From Deltaproteobacteria bacterium (GTDB lineage Bacteria; Myxococcota_A; Polyangia; Polyangiales; Polyangiaceae), in the NCBI GenBank assembly GCA_016218915.1, contig JACRCQ010000036.1, positions 78,385 through 142,384 of the forward strand: a stretch of DNA of 64,000 nt, in the 5' to 3' direction. Within the stretch, counting starts at the first letter, position 1. Each line of letters begins with the position of its first letter. The notes beneath the pieces were generated by a model, which was not told the DNA's origin, searched no databases, and worked only from the letters and a program-made list of their open reading frames with translations. The position numbers were made by a program, and so were the translations under genes. Shown piece after piece: positions 25,782 to 33,866 of this stretch.

Positions 25782-26489
25782 TCAAAAACCTCCGCGCACC
25801 TGGATGCCAACCGAGTGCAGCCCGATGGCCGGCGCGATTCGCAAGTCGGCGCTACCGGGTTGCTGTACGGTCGAAGGAGCCAGAATCCAGAGCAGAGCTC
25901 CGCCCACGGCACCCAAGGCTCCGCCGCTGATCACGGCCGTGGCGACAATGGCGCGGCTGCGTGCGTCCCGTGCTTGGTCCGCGTCAAGTTGGGTCTGGCA
26001 CTGATTGTCCGGGCAACGGGCCTTTGCATCGATCCATCTGGCTCTGGCACTCCAAGCAAGCATGCTTCCCGTCACAAGTGTAGCCGCACCGATCCCGCCC
26101 ACGAAGAGCCCGACGGTGCGCTGGGAGGAGCTGGCAGGCTGAGCGGAGCCGTCGACATGCTGCTGCGACAGGACGGGCCGATAGGGAGCCCGGCTTGCGG
26201 CGTTCGAGGCGACCGGCAGGCGTGCTTTCCCGCTCGGCGGCGGTCGAGCGGGCGCCGTTGACCGAATTGTGTGGGGACCGTGATTGCCGGGGGGAGGAAC
26301 TGTGCCGATGGCAGCGGCGAGCTCGTGCCTGGTTGCGAATAGGGGACAGTCCAACGCGTAGTGCGCAGCAGCTCTTCCTACTTCGCGCTGCCCGTAGGCA
26401 AGCGAGGAGAAGAGCAGCACCGCTGGGATCAGGAGTGCGCACCATCCCCGACTTCTGGACGCAAACGAGTTCATGGCCGCGCGCGTCAT
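25782..26489 (-). CDS. Two-helix membrane protein, kinase-operon partner
   Basis: 235 residues from ATG 26489, overlapping the kinase stop by 4 bases (ATGA). Signal peptide WCALLIPAVLLFSSLAYG, then a low-complexity Pro/Ala region, then two hydrophobic segments (TVGLFVGGIGAATLVTGSML and VISGGALGAVGGALLWILAP) separated by a Cys-pair loop (RCPDNQC). This C-terminal pattern is common in PEGA/TPR-type proteins encoded next to Hanks kinases in Polyangiales, but the usual PEGA or TPR domain is missing here. It is likely an inner-membrane partner or substrate of the kinase. Confidence 0.65.
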   Translation of the reverse strand: MTRAAMNSFASRSRGWCALLIPAVLLFSSLAYGQREVGRAAAHYALDCPLFATRHELAAAIGTVPPPGNHGPHTIRSTAPARPPPSGKARLPVASNAASRAPYRPVLSQQHVDGSAQPASSSQRTVGLFVGGIGAATLVTGSMLAWSARARWIDAKARCPDNQCQTQLDADQARDARSRAIVATAVISGGALGAVGGALLWILAPSTVQQPGSADLRIAPAIGLHSVGIQVRGGF

Positions 26490-27907
26490 CGGCGACTCTC
26501 GTACATGTCGGCGTTGCGGCGCGCAGGAGCCGCTGGCATCGATGCTGGTCTCGGTGAAGCCCGGCCCGCCAGGGACACGCCGCGCGGCAGGCGTTGGGGC
26601 GTCTGAGCTGGCAGGGGCTTGACCTGCTGCGGCTCGACCAGAGTCTTGGACACTGTATCGAGGACCGGTGGGACGACCCGCGGCGGGGGTAACGCTGGCT
26701 GGGAGGCAATCTGCGAGGCGTCTGAGCGCCCAGACGCAGACATGCCTGCATGTGCCCACCGATTGACGCCGTAGAGGGCTATGCCACCAAACGTGATGAG
26801 TGCCAACGTAGCTGCCGCGATGAGCCCTGCCCATCGACTCCGGGCTGCGCGGGACATGAGGGGTCCTGGGATCGCGACCTGCGGCAGATAGCTGTAGCGC
26901 ACCTCGATCAACGGTGCGCTGCTTGTGGAGCTGGTGAATGCCGGGGCAGGAGGCAACGACGGCAACCCTCCGTCCAGGACGATCCGGATGCGGGCTGCGT
27001 AGTCGGACGCCGACTTCCCGCCAAAGGGCGCGATCATGGTGGCGAGCGAAGCGACGTTCTGGCACCTACGGTCCGGGTCCTTCTCCAGGCACGAGTGGAC
27101 CACCGCCGCAAATGCCTCGGGAACGCCGGGGCAGGCTGCGCCGAGAGGGGTAGGCTCGTCGCGAAGCACGGTCGCGCACGTTTCAGTCGCAGTATCCCCG
27201 AAGAATGGCAGGTGTCCTGAGACGAGCTCGTAGAGGATGACTCCCAGTGCCCAGACGTCAGCGCGTGCGTCGACGTTGTGGGCGGAGCGGATCTGCTCGG
27301 GAGACATGTACGCCGGGGACCCGAACGTATCCCTCGACTTTGTCAGGCTCGACTCTGCTCTTCCGTGTCCGGCCGCGGTCTTTGCGATTCCGAAGTCCAG
27401 GACCTTGATCAGCGGTGTGCCGTCTGCCCTGCTGGTGAGGAACAGGTTCTCCGGCTTCAGGTCCCGGTGGACGATCCCCTGCGCGTGCGCTTCAGCAATG
27501 GCATCCATGGCTTGAAGCATGAAGTCGACTGTATCCTGGAGCGGGATTCGACCGCGGTCGGTGAGCACCGTGCCGAGATCCGCGCCCTGAAGGTGCTCCA
27601 TCACGAGGAACGGCAGGCCCTGATCCAGGGTGCCCATGTCGAGCATTCGGGCGACATGCTCGCTGGAGAGATGGGAAGCGGCTCTGGCTTCGCGCAGGAA
27701 ACGCGCGACCAGTTCCGGGCTGGAGCGGAAGCCTGGCTTGAGGATCTTGAGAGCGATCTTCCGATCCAGCTGGAGGTGCCGGGCTGCGACCACGATGGCC
27801 ATGCCACCTTCGCCGATGACGCGCTCGACGAGGTACTTGCCCGCGACGACGAAGCCCTCGGGCGCAATGGCGGCGAGAGCAATCGAGTCAAGGGGATCGC
27901 AGATCAT
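26486..27907 (-). CDS. Hanks-type Ser/Thr protein kinase with one transmembrane segment
   Basis: 473 residues from ATG 27907; an earlier in-frame start at 27961 is possible. The N-terminal ~290 residues form a complete kinase: glycine loop VIGEGGMAIV, Lys in KIALKILKP, HRDLKPEN, DFGIAK, activation segment ending GSPAYMSPEQI, DVWALGVILYEL. One membrane helix (WAGLIAAATLALITFGGIALYG) follows at ~375, then a ~90-residue Pro/Ser/Ala-rich tail likely in the periplasm. There is no sensor domain. The small two-helix protein overlaps its stop. Divergent from the coiled-coil/LysE gene; motif A copy 2 lies between them. Confidence 0.92.
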   Translation of the reverse strand: MICDPLDSIALAAIAPEGFVVAGKYLVERVIGEGGMAIVVAARHLQLDRKIALKILKPGFRSSPELVARFLREARAASHLSSEHVARMLDMGTLDQGLPFLVMEHLQGADLGTVLTDRGRIPLQDTVDFMLQAMDAIAEAHAQGIVHRDLKPENLFLTSRADGTPLIKVLDFGIAKTAAGHGRAESSLTKSRDTFGSPAYMSPEQIRSAHNVDARADVWALGVILYELVSGHLPFFGDTATETCATVLRDEPTPLGAACPGVPEAFAAVVHSCLEKDPDRRCQNVASLATMIAPFGGKSASDYAARIRIVLDGGLPSLPPAPAFTSSTSSAPLIEVRYSYLPQVAIPGPLMSRAARSRWAGLIAAATLALITFGGIALYGVNRWAHAGMSASGRSDASQIASQPALPPPRVVPPVLDTVSKTLVEPQQVKPLPAQTPQRLPRGVSLAGRASPRPASMPAAPARRNADMYESRR

Positions 27908-27996
27908 GGTCCATGGCGAACAGCAGCTTTCGCGCCGCAACGCAGAGACGAGCAAGTACACGTGCTTGCGCTCCCCTCGGCATGGGCCAAAGCGCT

Positions 27997-28040
27997 GGAT
28001 CCATCAAGTTGGCGGACCTTCCCATTCAATTCGAAGGAAG
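27997..28040 (+). promoter_or_regulatory. Repeated motif A, copy 2
   Basis: TCAAGTTG (28004-28011), 15 bases, CAATTCGA (28027-28034), in the divergent interval between the kinase and the coiled-coil/LysE gene, about 60 bases before ATG 28095. The flank GGATCCA is shared with copy 1. Confidence 0.45.
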
Positions 28041-28094
28041 CGCGTGGCTCATCCGAGGGGGAATCCGCTCACCGATGAGTGCGGTTTGGCGGAG

Positions 28095-29096
28095 ATGGAC
28101 GAGAAGATCTCCGACGCGCAGGAAGCCTTCCTGAAGCGTCGTGAAGAGTACCGACACGATACGACGATCAACCTCGTGGAGCTGGATCGCAAGGTCGACG
28201 GCCTTGCTGCGAAAGCGAAGGCCGCGACGGGCAACGAGCGAGCAAAGCTGGACGCGAGCCTCAAGCAGATCCGAGGCAGCCGCGCGGACTTTGCGATCGA
28301 CTTCGGCTCGCTCGAGCACGAATCGTCGCGGGGCTGCACCTCTGACCCGCTCGAACGGACGTTGCTCCGTGCGGCGCAAGCGCACTTGCGGTCAGCCCGC
28401 CTCCGGGCACATGGATCAATCGACTACCCAAGGGGGCTCGATGTGGCGTTCGTGATTGCATTGCTGGTCGGCGTGCTCACCGGATACTTCGGCGCGATAC
28501 TGCCGGGCCCCGTGAACTTCAGCGTAATGAGCAAGGTCGCACGCAACCAGGGGCGCGCAGCGCTGCTCATTGCCGTGGGCGGCGCTTCCATGGACGCCGC
28601 GTTCTGCGTGGCGGTGGGCCTGGGTGTGGGATGGTTCGGCGCGCTCGTGAGCCAGCCCGTGGTTCGTCTGATTCTGGCGATCTTCCTGGCCGGCTACGGC
28701 ATGAAGCTCGCATTCTTCGATCCTGACCCAAGCACGCCAACCAAGGGCGTGGACGTCGGTCGACCTGGCGGCGGCGCGCCGCCCGCGTCGCGAGGCTCGG
28801 TCTTCGTAGGCGCGCTGCAGGGTGCTGCCAATCCTGCGTTGATCTTCAGCTGGACGATCATCATCGGATTTCTCGTGGCCCACGGGATGATCCAGGCCAA
28901 TGTGGCCGGAACGGTGGGCTTCTCCATCGGAGTCGCTCTCGGCGGGATGGGCTGGTTCTGCTCGCTGATAGGTCTTCTCCAGCACTTCGCGAGCAGCCCG
29001 GTGATCCGCTGGTGGAAGCGATCCACGCCGCTGGGAGGAGGAGTGCTTCTGGCGCTGGGCGCGTGGTACGCGCTCAAGACTTTCCACGACTTGTAG
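28095..29096 (+). CDS. Coiled-coil domain fused in frame to a LysE-type transporter (or two genes)
   Basis: One uninterrupted frame of 333 codons from ATG 28095. Residues 1-~76 are a charged coiled coil (MDEKISDAQEAFLKRREEYR...) like the sll1863-type gene at 21996. After ~40 residues without similarity comes a LysE/RhtB-like membrane protein of ~215 residues with six hydrophobic segments (LLVGVLTGYFGAILPGPVNF, AALLIAVGGASMDAAFCVAV...). A GTG at 28443 with AGGGGG six bases upstream would give the transporter alone (217 residues). The 28095 start has a poor ribosome site. Most likely the transporter is made from 28443 and the coiled coil is a separate or decayed reading that lost its stop. LysE proteins export amino acids or similar solutes. 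Confidence 0.65.
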   Translation: MDEKISDAQEAFLKRREEYRHDTTINLVELDRKVDGLAAKAKAATGNERAKLDASLKQIRGSRADFAIDFGSLEHESSRGCTSDPLERTLLRAAQAHLRSARLRAHGSIDYPRGLDVAFVIALLVGVLTGYFGAILPGPVNFSVMSKVARNQGRAALLIAVGGASMDAAFCVAVGLGVGWFGALVSQPVVRLILAIFLAGYGMKLAFFDPDPSTPTKGVDVGRPGGGAPPASRGSVFVGALQGAANPALIFSWTIIIGFLVAHGMIQANVAGTVGFSIGVALGGMGWFCSLIGLLQHFASSPVIRWWKRSTPLGGGVLLALGAWYALKTFHDL

Positions 29097-29108
29097 ACTA
29101 AGCCGGGG

Positions 29109-32100
29109 TCAGTACCGCAGCTTCCAGAACACGTCGACGATCGAGGTCCCTTTGTCTCCCACCGAGGTCTGGAGCGACCAGCGGGGGTAGAAGCGGTAGT
29201 CGAGCCTGAGCATGGAGCGATCAGGATTCTGGCCGGGCAAGGGCTGCCCGAGGCGGTACCAGACCGAGGCGCTCACTTTGCTCGAGATTGCGACTGCTAC
29301 CTCGGGCCTGGGATCCTGCGTGTTGCTCGTGTCCACGCGCGTGGTGACCTCCACCGGCGTGATGTTGGCGAGCGCCTTGTTGAGACCCTGCGTCGCAACG
29401 CCGCCGCCCACGGTGGCCGCTGTCCCGGCCGCCCCAGATGACCCTGCAGCGCCGTTGCCGCGCGGCGTGCCCGCGCTTTCGCGTGTGCCAAAAACGATGA
29501 GCGAGAGGATCTCGGTCTGGGTCAATGCCGGCTCCGAGTGGAGACGGAGCTTGCCCTTCTCAGCGGTTCCCTCGAAGTCGGCGAAGATGCGCGTTGCGTC
29601 CGGCGCTTCGTAGACCGCTGTGGCCATCACCATGGGATCCCCCGGGGCCCGCGCCGGATCGAACGTCGCCGTCGCGTGCTCGATGGTGAAGCGCCGCCCC
29701 TGGATCTCCAGGAATCCATGGTCGACCAGCACGCTGCCGGACAGCGCCGCGTTACCGCTCTTGATGACCGCCTGCACATTGCCGCTCAGCCAGGCCTCGA
29801 TCAGGTTGGTGTGATAGACGCGGACCTGCTTGCCGAGGTTGACGCGCACGACGACGCTTGTCGTCTGGGCAGGGGACGGAAGCGCAGCCCCGGCCGACGG
29901 CTCCGATACCTTCTTTGGAGGCGGGCCCCGGAGCAGGCTCACGAAGCGTCGATCGGTGCGGGTCCCGATCTGAACGGTCGGCTCGTCTTCGAGCTTCTGC
30001 GTGGTCCGCGCTTCTGCATCCGGCAGCTCCAGCGTGAACTTCGGGACCCAGACGCCCACGGAGATCACACCGTTCGCCTCCTGTGTGGCGGTGAGGTCAA
30101 TGTCTCCCCACGCACTTCCCAGCTCCACACCCTCATAGGTAAGCGACATCATTTCCCGCCGCGCGATTCGGACCGTGGCCTTTGCGTCGCGCAATGCGAA
30201 CCCGTCGAGATGGGCGGTGCCGTCGATGACCACGCGCCCCGAGATGCCCCTTGCAGAGGCGTTGTACAACCGGAGCTCGCCGTTGCGTGAGAGCGAGACC
30301 TTGCCTTCGATCGCCCTGAGCTCCTGGCCGAGGATGGCAGCATCCACCACGCCCTCTCGCACCGACGCTTCACCTTCGAATCGGCCACCGGCTCGATTCG
30401 AGGGCAGGAGCCGGTAGGTGACATCCGCGTCGAGCAAGCCGTCGACCCTCCCGAGGGCGTCGCGCACAAAGGGCTGCAGCGGAGAGAGGCGGAATGCCTG
30501 TGCGCGAACTCTCCCCTCGGACTCGCGCGTGATGTCGAGCGTCGGCACGACCGCAGTGCCCCACTTGATCCCGACGCTTCCCTTTGCCGTGAGCAGGCCA
30601 GCGTCCTGAGCGAGCCGCGCGTCGAGGGTGGCCATGCCAGCTCCTGCGTGCCCCTTCAGCGTCGCCTCCCGGAACGATACCTGGCCCACCCGCAAGCCGT
30701 CGATGCGCAAGTCTGCGTCGACCATCGCGTCGTCGTGCAATCCGCGCAACGCCACAGTACCTGAAACGCAGCCACCGATCGGCTGCCCGACGAGCAGGGG
30801 AAGCGAGCGAAGCGGAAGCGCCGAGAGCACGAGATCGCCGCCTGCGCTCCACCGCGGACCGTCCACGCGCCCGTCGATCAAGTCCGCGACCTGCAGGCTC
30901 CCGTCGCCGCGTGCGACCATCAGGGCCCTTCCCTTGGACGCGATCTCGGCGCTCGATGAGCCTTGCCCGTCTGCGAACGTGGCGTCCAGGCGCACGTCGA
31001 GCGGCGTGTTCCGGGGCCCTGGCTCGCCCAGGCTCACATGGCTGGCGCGGATGGCAAGGGTGGCTCTGGGATTGCGCGCGGTGCCCGAAGCCGTGAGGGT
31101 CGCAGCTGCGTCTCCGTGAAAGAGCTTGGATGGAACCGCGTCGGGGAAGCGCTGCAGGTCGCGACGCGGAATCTTGGCCTCGAACTCGAAGGCAGTACTC
31201 AATAGCTCTTGTCTCAGGGTGGCAGGCGACGACAGCAGGGCATTGAGCGCAGGCTTGGCGGAAGCATGCAGCTCAGCGATCTCGCCGAGTGCATCGTTTG
31301 CGAATGCATCAATCGAGATCTGGCCTGTAAGCGCCTCATGACGACCGCTCAGCGTGAGCTCGACCGCATGGAGCCTGGCTCCTGCGATGCCATGGTCGGT
31401 CCTGCCTTCGAGCTCGAGGCCTGCGGTGGATACGTCCACGGTGACGTCAGGCATCGACGCCTGGTCGCGGCGCGCGTGCACCGTTGCGATCGCTTTTCCG
31501 GACACCCGCTCGAGCGGAAGCGTCCCTTCAGGAAGCAGCGCTGCGAGCCTGGCAAGATCCGCGACGATCGTGGCGCTCCAGGCTCCGGTCATGGTGCGGT
31601 ACGACGACAAGGCGAGCATGCTTCCCCCGAGTCGTGCGTGGTCGGACACGACGACGATGCTGCCCAGGTCAGCCGCGCTCGCCGCGGCACGCAGCGCCAC
31701 AGCGCGTCCATCGAAGAGCGCCTCTGCATCGATCCGAGTACCTCGCACCTGGGCCACACCAAGGTCGCGCGCCGCGATTCGCACGTAGCCGCTCGTGCCG
31801 ACGGGCGTGGCGACCAGCGCAGCGTTGATGGACGCAGTGCCGGTGGGTGCCGGTGCTTGCTTTCCGACGAGGGCGCTGAGGCGGCCAAGGTCGAGCTCTG
31901 TCGATTCGACCTTTGCCCGGAGCGTCCCATGCTCCGCCCGCACGTCGGCCCGGAGCGACCCTGCTGCCCCTCGCATGCTGAGGCCCTCGATGGCTGCGCC
32001 GGTCCCGCTGAGCCGCACCGAGCCCACGACAAGGTCGACTTTCTCCCGATTGCGTACCAGATGCGCGTCCACGCTGCGCAGCGTGGTCGTGGTCCCGAGA

Positions 32101-33866
32101 GCCACGCTCGCAGATGCGTCAAGGGTGTCACCGTCGCTCGTCTCGGCAGAAACCCGCACCTGCGGTGCGAGCACCTCTCCCTGGATGTCCATCACGACAC
32201 GCGTCACTGCAACGCCTGCTGCTCGCAGCTCGCTGGCGCGCACGGTGGCGTGCACGGCAGGAGACCGCGCGCTGCCCTGCACGCTTGCAGCGACGCTTGC
32301 CTGCGAGATCGCCACAGACCCTGTGCGCAACCTCGAGCCGCTCGCGTTCACAACCGCGTTGAGCGCCAATCCCTTGTCGAGCGTCAGGTGGCCACGCGCA
32401 TGGGCCTTCGCCGCGCCCCCCAACGCGCCACCGAGCCGGGTTGCGCTCCGAAGCTCCGGGATCTCGGTGCGTGCGTCCACATCGAGCCCGAGAATCCCAG
32501 GCTTGCCCGGTTCGGCCGAAAGCTCATAGGCAGCCGACAAGCGTGCACCTGGCTCTAGGATGGTCGCCTTGCCGGTGAGGCGACTTCCGTCGAACGCACC
32601 TTGTGTGGCAATCGCCGGAACCGGCTGGCCAGCGATGGACGTCGCAGCGCTGCGGACGTCGTAGGTGGCGCGAAGAGCACCGCGCGGCAGGACTTCGATT
32701 CCCGCGACGACGTCGGCGTCGACGATCCCTGCAGGTGCGCCCTCGACGGTCTCCGACAGCGAGAGCTGCACGACCTTGGCGCCGAGATCGGCAGTGAGCC
32801 CTGCGTCCCACTTCACGCCACCCGAGAGATCGACGTGACCATGACCGACGTCGATGCGTCCTGTCGCGCGCACCCCATCCACGGTGCCAGATGCCTCGAG
32901 CGTCGCACACACCGGGGAAATGATCGGAAGTTCCGCAATCACAGAGGAGAGCGCGTGCGCCGGAACGTTCGGAACCTCGACCCGCGCCTCGATGGCCTCG
33001 CCGTCGATGCTGGCCCAGGCTGTCGCAGGGAGCTCGCCTGCAAGGACCTGCACGTGGGCGCGCGCGGCCAGACGCAGCTGTGGGGCAAGCGCCAGAGCCA
33101 CGACGCCGTCGACCGAGCCGCTAGCGCTGCCTGCCGGAATGGGAAGCGATCGCAGTCGAAACGCAAGGGAATGCAGGTTTGACGACAGCAGTTCGGAGTC
33201 GACGCGGAGCTGAGCAGACAGCGCGTCGACATCGGCATCCACCGGAAGCGATCCAGTGCTGCCGTGCGCCCATGCATGACCGATGGTCAGCTCCGCGATG
33301 GTGAGCACGACCCCTGGCCCGGGCGGCCCCGCAACAGAAGGGGAGCCGGAAGGTGCGGTGGCCCTTGGCGAGAATGTGTCTGCCAGGGAGCTCACTCCAC
33401 TTGCGTCGTCGCGCATCGTCACGTCGGCTGCGCTGATGTGCACGCGATTGAGCGCGACGATCAGCGGGCCGCTTGTGACGAGGGATCGGAGCAAGGGAGG
33501 CAGAGAGATTCGAGCGGAGACCCCTCGGGCGACGATGACGACATGATCTTCCGGATCTCGAATGGTCACGTCCATCCTGTCGACGCGCCCCGAGAGCAGT
33601 GAGATCCGTTCGACGCCATCGAGGGTGATGGTTCCGTTGAGCACCGGAGCCAGGAGGCGATTCACCGAGCTGGTCACGAGCCGACGGGAGGCCGGGTGAT
33701 TGAGATGAATCACGACGCCTGCCGCGGTCGCGGTAACGAAGGCCACACTCGTGAGAAGGACGGTGAGTGTGACTCGCGCCGCGTGACGGAGTCCGGGTCC
33801 TCTGAGCACGGCCTGCAGCCTGGAGCCCGAAGCCCGAAGCCGATTGAACGCGATTGCCCTGCGCAT
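29109..33866 (-). CDS. tamB: TamB-like translocation/assembly and lipid transport protein
   Basis: 1585 residues. One N-terminal helix (VTLTVLLTSVAFVTATAAGVVIHL, ~31-54) anchors it in the inner membrane. The rest is repetitive beta structure typical of AsmA-like lipid-bridge proteins. The C-terminal DUF490/TamB end is clear: GSVLVDHGFLEIQGRRFTIE, FDPARAPGDPMVMATA, SLIVFGTRES, MLRLDYRFYPRWSLQTSVG. TamB-family proteins span the periplasm and move phospholipid to the outer membrane. Its ATG overlaps the stop of the TamA-like gene by one base (TGATG), the usual tamA-tamB arrangement. Confidence 0.9.
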   Translation of the reverse strand: MRRAIAFNRLRASGSRLQAVLRGPGLRHAARVTLTVLLTSVAFVTATAAGVVIHLNHPASRRLVTSSVNRLLAPVLNGTITLDGVERISLLSGRVDRMDVTIRDPEDHVVIVARGVSARISLPPLLRSLVTSGPLIVALNRVHISAADVTMRDDASGVSSLADTFSPRATAPSGSPSVAGPPGPGVVLTIAELTIGHAWAHGSTGSLPVDADVDALSAQLRVDSELLSSNLHSLAFRLRSLPIPAGSASGSVDGVVALALAPQLRLAARAHVQVLAGELPATAWASIDGEAIEARVEVPNVPAHALSSVIAELPIISPVCATLEASGTVDGVRATGRIDVGHGHVDLSGGVKWDAGLTADLGAKVVQLSLSETVEGAPAGIVDADVVAGIEVLPRGALRATYDVRSAATSIAGQPVPAIATQGAFDGSRLTGKATILEPGARLSAAYELSAEPGKPGILGLDVDARTEIPELRSATRLGGALGGAAKAHARGHLTLDKGLALNAVVNASGSRLRTGSVAISQASVAASVQGSARSPAVHATVRASELRAAGVAVTRVVMDIQGEVLAPQVRVSAETSDGDTLDASASVALGTTTTLRSVDAHLVRNREKVDLVVGSVRLSGTGAAIEGLSMRGAAGSLRADVRAEHGTLRAKVESTELDLGRLSALVGKQAPAPTGTASINAALVATPVGTSGYVRIAARDLGVAQVRGTRIDAEALFDGRAVALRAAASAADLGSIVVVSDHARLGGSMLALSSYRTMTGAWSATIVADLARLAALLPEGTLPLERVSGKAIATVHARRDQASMPDVTVDVSTAGLELEGRTDHGIAGARLHAVELTLSGRHEALTGQISIDAFANDALGEIAELHASAKPALNALLSSPATLRQELLSTAFEFEAKIPRRDLQRFPDAVPSKLFHGDAAATLTASGTARNPRATLAIRASHVSLGEPGPRNTPLDVRLDATFADGQGSSSAEIASKGRALMVARGDGSLQVADLIDGRVDGPRWSAGGDLVLSALPLRSLPLLVGQPIGGCVSGTVALRGLHDDAMVDADLRIDGLRVGQVSFREATLKGHAGAGMATLDARLAQDAGLLTAKGSVGIKWGTAVVPTLDITRESEGRVRAQAFRLSPLQPFVRDALGRVDGLLDADVTYRLLPSNRAGGRFEGEASVREGVVDAAILGQELRAIEGKVSLSRNGELRLYNASARGISGRVVIDGTAHLDGFALRDAKATVRIARREMMSLTYEGVELGSAWGDIDLTATQEANGVISVGVWVPKFTLELPDAEARTTQKLEDEPTVQIGTRTDRRFVSLLRGPPPKKVSEPSAGAALPSPAQTTSVVVRVNLGKQVRVYHTNLIEAWLSGNVQAVIKSGNAALSGSVLVDHGFLEIQGRRFTIEHATATFDPARAPGDPMVMATAVYEAPDATRIFADFEGTAEKGKLRLHSEPALTQTEILSLIVFGTRESAGTPRGNGAAGSSGAAGTAATVGGGVATQGLNKALANITPVEVTTRVDTSNTQDPRPEVAVAISSKVSASVWYRLGQPLPGQNPDRSMLRLDYRFYPRWSLQTSVGDKGTSIVDVFWKLRY

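Noticed and set aside
28004..28034. Motif A read as a sigma54 -24/-12 promoter (TTGGC...TTCC)
   Set aside because: Only copy 2 has TGGC, and none has the GC of the -12 element at the right spacing; copies 1 and 3 do not fit.
33818..33843. ggagcccgaagcccgaagc heptamer-like repeat, with a partial copy near 46936
   Set aside because: The first copy lies within the tamB coding region and the second is short; too little to call a repeat family.
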